Source: Pseudooceanicola nitratireducens (GTDB lineage: Bacteria; Pseudomonadota; Alphaproteobacteria; Rhodobacterales; Rhodobacteraceae). From it: 64,000 nucleotides of DNA. The notes beneath the pieces are model-generated. The model was not told where the DNA came from. It did no database searches and saw only the letters and a program-made list of their open reading frames with translations. Every line of letters starts with the position of its first letter. Within the stretch, counting starts at the first letter, position 1. Position numbers and translations under genes: made by a program. Below are positions 8,494 to 15,248 of the stretch, one piece after another. The stretch is from assembly GCF_900109195.1 (NCBI RefSeq), contig NZ_FNZG01000001.1, positions 434,001 to 498,000 on the forward strand. Direction: 5' to 3'.

Positions 8494-8904
8494 ATGCAAC
8501 TCGTCACCCTTTACCTCTCCACCGCCCTAATCTTCCTGGGCCTCGATGCGATCATGCTGAAAAACGTCATGCGCCCGCTGTTCGAGACGCGGATCGCTGA
8601 TCTTCTGCTTGATGACCTCAGGCTGGCCCCGGCGGCGGTCTTCTATCTGTTCTACGTGGCGGGGGTGGTCTGGTTCGTGTCCTGGCCGGCCTATCGCGAC
8701 GGGTCGGCCTGGGGGGCACTGATGAACGGGGCGCTGATCGGGGCCATGGCCTATGGCACCTATGAGTTCACCAATTACGCCACGCTGAAGGCATGGGCCC
8801 CGAAGATGGTCGCGGTCGACCTGATCTGGGGCACGCTGCTGACCGGCGGGGCGGCGGCCCTGGGTGTTCTGATCACGCAGGCCATCTTCCGTAACCCGGC
8901 GTGA
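8494..8904 (+). CDS. DUF2177 family membrane protein
   Basis: A 136-residue integral membrane protein with about four transmembrane helices. The DUF2177 family pattern is visible: YLSTALIFLGLDAIMLKNVM near the N-terminus, LAPAAVFYLFYVAGVVWFV in the middle, then GALIGAMAYGTYEFTNYATL and WGTLLTGGAAALGV. The biochemical role of the family is not known. It stands alone between the GDSL hydrolase and a small secreted protein. Confidence 0.85.
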   Translation: MQLVTLYLSTALIFLGLDAIMLKNVMRPLFETRIADLLLDDLRLAPAAVFYLFYVAGVVWFVSWPAYRDGSAWGALMNGALIGAMAYGTYEFTNYATLKAWAPKMVAVDLIWGTLLTGGAAALGVLITQAIFRNPA

Positions 8905-9008
8905 CCATTTGCTTTTGCGTTTCCGGGCCCGGATGCTACTCTGCCCGCGAACGGCCCCGGAATGGGGCGGATATCGGATGAACCGGGCGTAAAGGCGAGG
9001 GCAGAGAG

Positions 9009-9305
9009 ATGAAGAAGCTGAGTGTAAGCGCAGGCCTTGGACTGGGTCTGGGGCTGATGGTCCTGGCGGGATCGGCCGCCGCGATGGACGCCAAGACCTT
9101 TGCCTATCCGGCCAAGGCGAACTACTGCCCGCAGGGGCTTCAGCCGATCCAGATGGGCGGCGTCATCTGCTGTGGCGTGCCGAACCAGAAGGGCACCTAT
9201 TCGCAATACATGGCGCATCCCGCGACCACCCGGTCCTATGGGCACAGCTATGGGTCCAAATCGCCCGATAACTGGGACGGGTCGAAATCGCCGCAGGGCT
9301 ACTGA
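9009..9305 (+). CDS. Small secreted protein with clustered cysteines
   Basis: A 98-residue protein with a signal peptide (KKLSVSAG, then a Leu/Gly-rich core ending near SAAAMDA). The mature part has three Cys in NYCPQGLQPIQMGGVICCGV, and a Ser/Gly/Tyr-rich tail with the repeated SKSP motif (GSKSPDNWDGSKSPQGY). GCAGAGAG precedes the ATG as a ribosome-binding site. I do not recognise the family. The paired Cys could bind metal or form a disulfide. Confidence 0.7.
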   Translation: MKKLSVSAGLGLGLGLMVLAGSAAAMDAKTFAYPAKANYCPQGLQPIQMGGVICCGVPNQKGTYSQYMAHPATTRSYGHSYGSKSPDNWDGSKSPQGY

Positions 9306-9483
9306 TACCGGGGTTTCAAACCCTGGGACATTGATCGGGGCGTGCCAGCGGGCGCGCCCTGTGTCGTTTTCGGGGGGGCGGGACGGATCGGCCCCAGGCT
9401 GATGACCCGCGGCGCGAAATCTTCTCGCCCGGATGTCATAAAACTGTTACGATTGTGGTCACGCAACAGCGAGGCCCATCATC

Positions 9484-9780
9484 TTGATCCGCACCTTCCT
9501 TGTCGCCAGTTCCCTCATCCTGTCCATGGCCCAGACGGCCACGGCCAATCCGATCGCGGATGTGATCTGCGAACCGACGGAACGTATGACAAAGAAGCTG
9601 AGCCAGGCCCTGATGAGCGAACGCCAGGCCATGGGATTGCGCGGCCCCGAACAGGTGGTCGAGGTCTGGACCGACCAGGCCGGTGACTGGACCATGGTCA
9701 TCACCTATGCCAGCGGCCAAAGCTGCATCGTGGCCATGGGTGAGGCCTGGATGGAGACCGCAAAAAGGGATCCGGCGTGA
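9484..9780 (+). CDS. Small secreted protein of unknown function
   Basis: A 98-residue protein starting at a TTG, with a signal peptide (MIRTFLVASSLILSMAQTAT, cleavage near ATANP). The mature part has two Cys (ICEPTERM and GQSCIVAMGEAW), probably a disulfide. The C-terminal block VEVWTDQAGDWTMVITYASG recurs, as I recall, in short periplasmic proteins of Rhodobacteraceae, but I cannot assign a function. It converges on cspA 36 bp downstream. Confidence 0.7.
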   Translation: MIRTFLVASSLILSMAQTATANPIADVICEPTERMTKKLSQALMSERQAMGLRGPEQVVEVWTDQAGDWTMVITYASGQSCIVAMGEAWMETAKRDPA

Positions 9781-9815
9781 CCCGCCGGACCTATGGCTGA
9801 ATTTAATCGCTGAAA

Positions 9816-10022
9816 TTACAGCAGTTTGAGGTCCGACGCCATCTGTCGGCCGTCACGCCCATCCTGAAGCTCGTACCCGACCTTCTGATTGTCGGCGAGG
9901 CCGGTCAGACCCGAACGCTCGACTGCTGAGATATGCACGAAGACGTCCTTGCCGCCTTCTTCGGGCTCGATGAAACCATAGCCCTTGGTGGTATTGAACC
10001 ATTTTACGGTGCCCACAGGCAT
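9816..10022 (-). CDS. cspA: Cold shock protein, CspA family
   Basis: A 68-residue single cold shock domain that binds single-stranded RNA or DNA. RNP1 is KGYGFIEP and RNP2 is VFVHIS, with the N-terminal MPVGTVKWFNTTKGYG. The length is normal for the family. The 5' region on the minus strand is long. It includes a hairpin (CCCGC 10048-10052 with GCGGG 10059-10063) and a TATAGT -10-like element near 10132, which suggests a leader of about 100 bases of the kind used for post-transcriptional control of csp genes. The exact promoter is uncertain. Confidence 0.95.
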   Translation of the reverse strand: MPVGTVKWFNTTKGYGFIEPEEGGKDVFVHISAVERSGLTGLADNQKVGYELQDGRDGRQMASDLKLL

Positions 10023-10237
10023 GCCGCTCTCCTTCCAAGTCAGTCTTCCCGCGGAATTGCGGGTCTTCGCACCCGAAGGGCCGCCCTCACCGCCCGCGCT
10101 GACCGGCAGTCAAAGGTGGACCTGCAGATACTATACTTAAGGAGAATGGGGTGCGGATGTAAAAAGCAAGCAAAACCGGGGTGAATCTGAACGATTTGTT
10201 ACCTATCTGTGGGGAAACGCCTAACGAAGGGGAACCC

Positions 10238-10552
10238 ATGCAGATCTTTGGCCTGAAAAACTGCGACACCTGTCGCGCTGCCCGCAAGGCCCTGCCGGGG
10301 GCCGAGTTTGTCGATGTCCGGGATCAGCCCATGGATGCGGCGATTCTTGATGCGGCGCTGGCGACCTTTGGCGAGGCGCTGGTGAACCGACGCTCGACCA
10401 CCTGGCGGGGGCTGGACGAGGCCACGCGCGCGCAGGACCCCCGCAGCCTGCTGGCCGACCATCCGGCCCTGATGAAACGGCCGCTGATCCTGGATGGTGA
10501 CCGCATGGTGCTGGGCTGGACCAAGGCCACCCAGGCCGAGCTGGGGGTTTAA
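10238..10552 (+). CDS. ArsC/Spx-family thioredoxin-fold protein (YffB-like)
   Basis: A 104-residue thioredoxin-fold protein of the ArsC/Spx/YffB family. The N-terminal MQIFGLKNCDTCRAARKAL carries C9 and C12; VNRRSTTWRGL and LMKRPLILDGDRMVLGW are the usual central and C-terminal blocks. The start at 10238 is preferred over an upstream ATG because AAGGGGAA lies just before it. YffB-like proteins are often annotated as arsenate reductase-like, but the substrate is not established. The next gene starts 5 bp after the stop. Confidence 0.85.
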   Translation: MQIFGLKNCDTCRAARKALPGAEFVDVRDQPMDAAILDAALATFGEALVNRRSTTWRGLDEATRAQDPRSLLADHPALMKRPLILDGDRMVLGWTKATQAELGV

Positions 10553-10556
10553 GGCG

Positions 10557-10925
10557 ATGCGCAACGCGGCCTTGATCCTGGGTCTGATCGGCGGGCTGAT
10601 GGGGCTTCTCGTCGGGCTGGCCAGCTATGGCTACACCAGCGCGGTGGAAACCTTCGGCGAGGTCGAGGGCCTGTTCGAACAGGTCACCCGGCTGGAAGCG
10701 ATCCGCGCAGCATCCGTCATCGCGCCGATCCTGGCGCTGGCCGGCGCGGGCATGGTCAAGGTGCGCGCGCTTTGGGGCGGGCTGCTTCTGCTGGCCTCGG
10801 TCGCGGGGATGTACCTGGGCTTTGGCCTTGGGTTCTTTACGCTTTTCCCGATGACCTTCTGCGCCGTGGCGGGGATCATCGCGCTGGCTGCAGGTCGGCC
10901 GGATGAGCCGAAGGCGCATTTCTGA
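10557..10925 (+). CDS. Small four-helix membrane protein
   Basis: A 122-residue integral membrane protein with about four hydrophobic segments (LILGLIGGLMGLLVGLASYG, SVIAPILALAGAGMVKV, LWGGLLLLASVAGMYLG, FPMTFCAVAGIIALAAG). It resembles DUF4064-like proteins in layout, but this is a weak match by eye. It starts 5 bp after the ArsC-like gene, so the two are probably cotranscribed. Its last 50 bp overlap the 3' end of the convergent DoxX gene. Confidence 0.65.
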   Translation: MRNAALILGLIGGLMGLLVGLASYGYTSAVETFGEVEGLFEQVTRLEAIRAASVIAPILALAGAGMVKVRALWGGLLLLASVAGMYLGFGLGFFTLFPMTFCAVAGIIALAAGRPDEPKAHF

Positions 10926-11439
10926 ACAGCAGCCGGTCGGCAGACAGCACCCCGCCGCCCAGCACCACCAGCGTGGCAAGCGTGGTGATCCAGAATGCCC
11001 GCTGATCCAGGATCAGCGCGTCGGGGGCCTTATCGAACCAGGCCCCCAGGGTGCCTGCGTGGTCGATCCCGCCGTGCCCGAACAGGTCGGTCAGGCTTTG
11101 CACCACGATGAACCCGATCATGCCAAGCGCCGACAGCCGGGTCAGCAGGCCCAACACCACAAGGGCCGGAAGGATGAATTCGGCCCACATTCCGGCCACG
11201 ACCACGGCCCAGTGAAAGACGCCAAGGTTCGACGGGTCATAGCCCGCCGCCTCCATCGCGCGGGGGAAGATCTGCGCATAGGCCCCGACAGAAGGCGAAA
11301 GAAGCCCGAAGATCCCCGATCCCAACTTGGTGACGGCCGAGGCCCAGAAATAGGGCAGAAGCACCGCCGCAAAGGTAAAGCGCGCCAGCAGGGGCAGCAG
11401 CGGGGTGAGGCGGGCGAGGGGGGCGGTCGGGTCAGTCAT
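10876..11439 (-). CDS. DoxX-family membrane protein of the bufferin operon
   Basis: A 187-residue DoxX-type membrane protein with about four transmembrane helices (FTFAAVLLPYFWASAVTKLG, WAEFILPALVVLGLLTRLSA, MIGFIVVQSLTDLFG, WITTLATLVVLGGGV). It is the last gene of the minus-strand bufA-bufB-bufC-doxX operon, 33 bp after bufC. In Caulobacter the bufferin operons also end with a DoxX gene. DoxX proteins are linked to redox and thiol stress; here the role could be electron supply or membrane support, but that is inference. The 3' end overlaps the convergent gene by 50 bp. Confidence 0.88.
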   Translation of the reverse strand: MTDPTAPLARLTPLLPLLARFTFAAVLLPYFWASAVTKLGSGIFGLLSPSVGAYAQIFPRAMEAAGYDPSNLGVFHWAVVVAGMWAEFILPALVVLGLLTRLSALGMIGFIVVQSLTDLFGHGGIDHAGTLGAWFDKAPDALILDQRAFWITTLATLVVLGGGVLSADRLLFRNAPSAHPADLQPAR

Positions 11440-11472
11440 CTCGGGCTCCTGTCTGGGGGTGTGCTTGGGGGA

Positions 11473-12264
11473 TCAGTTGGTTTGCACGGCGGGCTCGGCC
11501 GCAGTGAGAGAGGCAGTGAGAGAAGCGGTCTGCATCAGCAGTGTCAGGATCGCGGCGGGGTCGTGATCGGTGTTGACGGCGGCACCTGCGGCGATCGCCG
11601 TGGCCAAGGTATCCCCGGCGCGCAGGGCGGCCAGGAACGCCACGTCGCCCGGGGCCAGCAGATGCGCCTGCGGGTCGTAATCCGTGCGGGTGATCAGCAC
11701 GTCCTCGGCCCCTGGCTGGGCCGTGGGGGCGGTCGGATCCAGCGCTTTCACGTGGATCGACAGCACGGGCCAGTCCGACCGCAGCACGCGCAGGGCAGGC
11801 ACCAGGCCGAAGCGCTGATCGGGAAGGGCTTCGGGCGGGATGGCGGCCAGCGTCGCATGGGGCAGCGGCGCGCCGTCGGCGGCGTGATAGGCACTGCGTA
11901 GGGCCAGTTCCAGCCGCGCCAGATCCCCCATCCAGCGCATCCGGGCCAGCTGGGGCGCGGCGTCCAGGAAGGCGGGCAGGGCCTGCCCGAAATGCATCAT
12001 CAAAGGCGAGGCGGGGGGATGCACCCGAAGGTAGGCCCCGGCCATGCCGCGGAAGGTCTCGTCCCCCAGCAGGCGGTAACAGGCGGGAAAGCCGTCGATC
12101 AGCGCCTCGGTCAGGCTGACGGCGACATTGTTGCGATAGACGGAAAAGCGCCGCCCGGCTGGGCGTCCGGCCCCGTCCTGCAGGCCCTGTGGCACCGGCT
12201 GGGCAGGATCCAGGATCGCGGCGCGCAGATGCGCCTGATCGGTTGGCGGGGCCGGGGCGATCAT
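11473..12264 (-). CDS. bufC: DUF2063 partner protein of the MNIO enzyme (BufC-like)
   Basis: A 263-residue DUF2063 protein. The N-terminal domain has the family signature [20 protein letters not shown] followed by [20 protein letters not shown] and [12 protein letters not shown]; the C-terminal part is a second mixed alpha/beta domain. DUF2063 is often labelled as DNA-binding, but in RiPP pathways it serves as the partner subunit that helps DUF692 enzymes recognise the precursor. The ATG at 12264 overlaps the bufB stop by 4 bp, so translation is coupled. The bufferin assignment rests on the whole gene set. Confidence 0.88.
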   Translation of the reverse strand: MIAPAPPTDQAHLRAAILDPAQPVPQGLQDGAGRPAGRRFSVYRNNVAVSLTEALIDGFPACYRLLGDETFRGMAGAYLRVHPPASPLMMHFGQALPAFLDAAPQLARMRWMGDLARLELALRSAYHAADGAPLPHATLAAIPPEALPDQRFGLVPALRVLRSDWPVLSIHVKALDPTAPTAQPGAEDVLITRTDYDPQAHLLAPGDVAFLAALRAGDTLATAIAAGAAVNTDHDPAAILTLLMQTASLTASLTAAEPAVQTN

Positions 12265-13118
12265 GCCGCCGCCCTTTCGCCAGCCCGGGTCAGCGCCGCC
12301 TGGCCGCGTGCGGCCTCGGCCGCCAGCACGGGCCAGTCGGGCACATCCGTGTCCCATTCGATCAGCAAGGGCGCGGGGCCGAGGCGGTCCAGTACCACGT
12401 CCAGAAGCGCCCAGACCGGATCCGCGACCGCGCGCCCGTGGCTGTCGATCAACAGCGGCGCGCCGTGGTCGTCGTGGTCTTCGTCATGGCCGCCCAGGTG
12501 CAGTTCGCCTACCTTCTCGATGGGGAAATCGGCGACATAGGCGCGCGCATCCAGGCCAAGGTTCGTGGCCGAGACGAAGACGTTGTTCACATCCAGCAAC
12601 AGGCCACAGCCGGTGCGGTCCGCGACGGCGCGCAGAAAATCCGTCTCGCTCATCTCGCTTTCCGCGAAGGCCAGGTAGGACGAGGGGTTTTCCAGCAGCA
12701 TCCGCCGGCCAAGGGCCTCTTGCAGTTCGTCGATGTGATCGGCGACGCGGGTCAGCGTGGCGGCGGTATAGGGCAGGGGCAGCAGGTCGTTCAGAAAGGC
12801 CCCGTCATGGGTCGACCAGGCCAGGTGTTCGGAAAAACTGGCCGGTTGCAGCCAGTCGCACAGGTGTTTCAGCCGCGCCAGGTGGTCGGGATCAAGGCGG
12901 CCCTCGCCACCGATCGACAGGCCGACGCCATGCACAGAAATCGGAAAACGCTCGGCCAGGTGACGCAGCTGGGCCAGCGGGCGGCCGCCGTCGCCCATGT
13001 AGTTCTCGGCGTGGATCTCAAGCCAGGTGACAGGCGCGGGATCCGTCAGGATCGCGTTGTAATGCTGGGGTTTGTAGCCGACACCGGGACCGGCGGGCAG
13101 GGTGGGGGAACCGGGCAT
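12261..13118 (-). CDS. bufB: DUF692 multinuclear non-heme iron oxygenase (BufB-like)
   Basis: A 285-residue TIM-barrel protein of the DUF692/MNIO family, iron enzymes that modify cysteine in peptide natural products. Metal-ligand blocks are visible in order: [14 protein letters not shown] (residues 32-45), [57 protein letters not shown] and [17 protein letters not shown] site precedes the ATG at 13118. It lies 107 bp after the precursor gene, with a hairpin in between. In bufferin systems this enzyme converts Cys of the precursor to thiooxazole; the exact chemistry here is inferred. Confidence 0.94.
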   Translation of the reverse strand: MPGSPTLPAGPGVGYKPQHYNAILTDPAPVTWLEIHAENYMGDGGRPLAQLRHLAERFPISVHGVGLSIGGEGRLDPDHLARLKHLCDWLQPASFSEHLAWSTHDGAFLNDLLPLPYTAATLTRVADHIDELQEALGRRMLLENPSSYLAFAESEMSETDFLRAVADRTGCGLLLDVNNVFVSATNLGLDARAYVADFPIEKVGELHLGGHDEDHDDHGAPLLIDSHGRAVADPVWALLDVVLDRLGPAPLLIEWDTDVPDWPVLAAEAARGQAALTRAGERAAA

Positions 13119-13170
13119 TGGGGCCTCCGCTTGGATCAGACCGATAGGGTCGGGCGTAAGGGTTGGGCAT

Positions 13171-13193
13171 CAGGGCGGGGATGTCCCGCCCTG
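13171..13193 (-). terminator. Intercistronic hairpin between bufA and bufB
   Basis: CAGGGCGGG (13171-13179) and CCCGCCCTG (13185-13193) form a perfect 9-bp stem with a 5-base loop, in the gap between precursor and enzyme genes. No T-run follows on the minus strand. It may act as a partial terminator or a 3' end stabiliser that makes precursor RNA more abundant than enzyme RNA, as in several RiPP operons. Confidence 0.6.
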
Positions 13194-13225
13194 GCCCGGG
13201 GTTGGATCGCGGTTGGATCGGCCGA

Positions 13226-13549
13226 TCAGCTTTCCATCGGCAGGTCACGCTCCAGCGCGGACAGGCTGCCCATCTTGCCTTCGGGCAGCATCACCTTGGT
13301 GCCGTCGGCCAGAACCGGGGTCGCGCTTTCGCAGGTGCCGTCCTGAACCAGGGTCCAGGCGTTGCCCTGGTAGTCGACCTTGGACGTGCCGGCGCAGGTC
13401 GTGCCCGGGCCCGCGGCGCAGTCGTTCTTGCCGGCCATCGACACGCCAAAGCATTTGACGTTGTCGGCGGCATGCGCGGGCAGGGTCGCGGCGGTGGTGG
13501 TCAGAGCAGCGGCAAATGCGGTCAGCGCGATGGCTTTGTTGGACTTCAT
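13226..13549 (-). CDS. bufA: Bufferin-type RiPP precursor (DUF2282)
   Basis: A 107-residue exported precursor. A signal peptide ([20 protein letters not shown], cleavage near AHAAD) precedes a core with four Cys: C33 in VKCFGV, C44 in GKNDCAAG, C52 in GTTCAGTSK and C73 in QDGTC. This KCxGVxxAGKNDC...TCAGxSK.DYQGNAW pattern is the DUF2282/BufA1 signature. In Caulobacter such peptides are modified by the DUF692 enzyme and bind copper outside the cytoplasm. An unusually strong AAGGAGG site lies 7 bases before the ATG at 13549. The metal is inferred from that family. Confidence 0.93.
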   Translation of the reverse strand: MKSNKAIALTAFAAALTTTAATLPAHAADNVKCFGVSMAGKNDCAAGPGTTCAGTSKVDYQGNAWTLVQDGTCESATPVLADGTKVMLPEGKMGSLSALERDLPMES

Positions 13550-13620
13550 GAGTTTCCCTCCTTGGGTCGCCGGATCGGCGGTATGGTTGCGGCACCTGAA
13601 TTGGCGTCCGTGCCTTCCCT

Positions 13621-13646
13621 TTCGCGGCGGGGACAAAAGGTGTTAC
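13621..13646 (-). promoter_or_regulatory. Candidate SigF-type ECF promoter for the buf operon
   Basis: On the minus strand GTAACA (13646-13641) and CGAA (13624-13621) are separated by 16 bases. The predicted start lies about 65 bases before the bufA ATG. The same spacing and elements occur in the divergent promoter of the sigma factor gene. The pattern agrees with the GTAAC/CGAA motif I recall for Caulobacter SigF. Confidence 0.75.
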
Positions 13647-13693
13647 ATCGCTCACGAACGAGTGATGTGAATGTCGGAAAAAAATCCGTAGCT

Positions 13694-13719
13694 GTAACGT
13701 TTGCCGGGTTTGGGGCGAA
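13694..13719 (+). promoter_or_regulatory. Candidate autoregulatory SigF-type ECF promoter
   Basis: GTAACG (13694-13699), a 16-base spacer and CGAA (13716-13719) face toward the sigma factor gene. The predicted start falls only a few bases before the ATG at 13731, so this transcript would be leaderless or nearly so, with the GGAGAGGGG site partly outside it. Confidence 0.75.
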
Positions 13720-13730
13720 GGGAGAGGGGA

Positions 13731-14267
13731 ATGCCGGATCGCAATGATCGTTGGGACGATCTGCTGCGACGGGCGATGCGCGGGGATGCAGCGGCCTATG
13801 CCGCCTTCCTGTCCGACATCGCCCCCGTGATCCGAGGCATCGTACGCGCCCGCACCCGTGGGGCCGAGGATGCCGAGGACATCGTGCAGGAGGTCCTTCT
13901 GGCGGTCCACGCCAAGCGCCACACCTGGCGCGAGGACGAACCGGTGGCCCCCTGGCTCTATGCCATCGCCCGCTACAAGGCGGCCGATGCGGGGCGCAGG
14001 CGGGGACGTCAGGGCGGCCACGTGCCGCTGGACGACGTGGAAGAGGTGCTGCCCGATGAGGGCGGCGACGTGACGGCGACCCGCGATCTTGCGGTGATGC
14101 TGGACCGGCTGGACGCGCGCGCGGCGCGGATCGTGCGCGCCATCGGGGTCGAGGGGCAAAGCGCCCGCGACGTCGGCACCAGCCTGAAGATGAGCGAAGG
14201 GGCCGTGCGCGTGGCCTATCACCGCGCCATGGTCAGCCTGAAAGAGCTGGCCGAGACGGAAGATTAG
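13731..14267 (+). CDS. sigF: ECF RNA polymerase sigma factor, SigF/NrsF-associated type
   Basis: A 178-residue ECF sigma factor with region 2 (AYAAFLSDIAPVIRGIVRAR, then AEDAEDIVQEVLLAVHAKRH and PWLYAIARYKAAD) and region 4 (LDARAARIVRAIGVEGQSAR, then GTSLKMSEGAVRVAYHRAMV). It lacks extra domains. It lies 133 bp before a DUF1109 anti-sigma gene and diverges from the bufferin operon. This is the arrangement of Caulobacter SigF, which answers heavy metals. The start at 13731 is used because upstream sequence is promoter. Target genes beyond the two local promoters are unknown. Confidence 0.9.
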   Translation: MPDRNDRWDDLLRRAMRGDAAAYAAFLSDIAPVIRGIVRARTRGAEDAEDIVQEVLLAVHAKRHTWREDEPVAPWLYAIARYKAADAGRRRGRQGGHVPLDDVEEVLPDEGGDVTATRDLAVMLDRLDARAARIVRAIGVEGQSARDVGTSLKMSEGAVRVAYHRAMVSLKELAETED

Positions 14268-14301
14268 GGACGACCAGAGACGACAGGGCCGGATGGACCA
14301 C

Positions 14302-14323
14302 GGGGGTGCCCGCAGGCACCCCC
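14302..14323 (+). terminator. Hairpin between sigma and anti-sigma genes
   Basis: GGGGGTGCC (14302-14310) pairs perfectly with GGCACCCCC (14315-14323) across a 4-base loop. It starts 35 bp after the sigma stop and lies 77 bp before nrsF. No T-run follows. It could reduce read-through into the anti-sigma gene. Confidence 0.55.
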
Positions 14324-14399
14324 CGGAGTGGGCCGGAAAAGCCCGGATAAGCCCGGACAAGACAGCAACGGTCAAGCGACCGGAAGAGACGAAGACAAG

Positions 14400-15041
14400 A
14401 TGAAGACCGACGATCTGATCACCATGCTGGCACAGGATGCCGCCCCGACCCCCGCCGCGCCCCTGGCGCGCCGGACGGGATACGGGCTTGCCGTCGGCTT
14501 TGCCGTGGCTCTGGGGCTGTTTCTTGCGGTGCTCGGGCCGCGCCCGGGTCTGGGCGGGCTGATGCTGGACCCGGTCGTTCTGGCCAAGACCCTGCTGCCG
14601 CTGGCGCTGTTTGCGCTGGCGCTGCGGCTTGGGCTTCGATCGGTGCGCCCGGGCCGCGCGCCGGGCCGCACGGCCTGGGTGATCTGGGCGGTGCCCGCGC
14701 TGACGGCGGCGCTGTTCGTCTGGGCCTTTGCCGTGACCCCGGCCGAAACTCGCATGGTCGATTTCCTGGGCCATTCGATCCCGGTCTGCCTGCCGGCGAT
14801 CAACCTGATGTCGCTGCCGATCCTGGCCGGGCTGATCGCGGCCCTGCGGCGCGGCGCGCCGGTGGATCCGCAGAAGGCCGGGGCGCTGGCCGGACTGGCC
14901 GCGGCGGGCCTGGCGACCGCGCTGTATTCCACCTTCTGCACCGAGGATTCCCCGCTGTTCTACAGCGTCTGGTATTCGGTCGGCATCGCCATCACCACCG
15001 CCCTTGGTGCCGTGGCCGGGTCGCGCTGGCTGCGCTGGTAA
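14400..15041 (+). CDS. nrsF: NrsF family (DUF1109) membrane anti-sigma factor
   Basis: A 213-residue inner-membrane protein with six predicted helices and a short cytoplasmic N-terminus (MKTDDLITMLAQDAAP), the usual DUF1109/NrsF layout. Two Cys stand out, C130 in HSIPVCLPAIN and C180 in YSTFCTEDSPLFY. They are 50 residues apart, as I recall for the two functional Cys of Caulobacter NrsF. It should hold SigF inactive until a metal or thiol signal arrives. The start at 14400 is chosen to match the conserved N-terminus; a 24-codon extension upstream is unlikely. Confidence 0.9.
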   Translation: MKTDDLITMLAQDAAPTPAAPLARRTGYGLAVGFAVALGLFLAVLGPRPGLGGLMLDPVVLAKTLLPLALFALALRLGLRSVRPGRAPGRTAWVIWAVPALTAALFVWAFAVTPAETRMVDFLGHSIPVCLPAINLMSLPILAGLIAALRRGAPVDPQKAGALAGLAAAGLATALYSTFCTEDSPLFYSVWYSVGIAITTALGAVAGSRWLRW

Positions 15042-15198
15042 CCGCTGCGCCGACCGGTCCATTCTACCCGTCGGTCAATCTTGTGACCTAACGGAACTGT
15101 TGTCCTGCCGCCCGGTCAACGTATCACTTCCCCCGGGAGGAGGCGCAGCACAGACCAAACACCACCCATTCGCGCGCGCGCCCCGGACGTAAACACCT

Positions 15199-15225
15199 GT
15201 CGCAAACCGATTGATCCGGTGCGAC
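15199..15225. promoter_or_regulatory. Imperfect palindrome upstream of the OYE gene
   Basis: GTCGCAAACCG (15199-15209) faces CCGGTGCGAC (15216-15225) as an inverted repeat with a 6-base centre and one mismatch in each arm. It ends 23 bp before the OYE start, so it could be a repressor operator or a 5' RNA hairpin. No regulator gene is adjacent. Confidence 0.45.
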
Positions 15226-15248
15226 ACGCAAACCTTTGGGAAAGACCG

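Noticed and set aside
11473-12264. DNA-binding transcription regulator
   Set aside because: DUF2063 carries that label in databases, but its coupling to a DUF692 enzyme and a DUF2282 precursor points to a RiPP partner protein.
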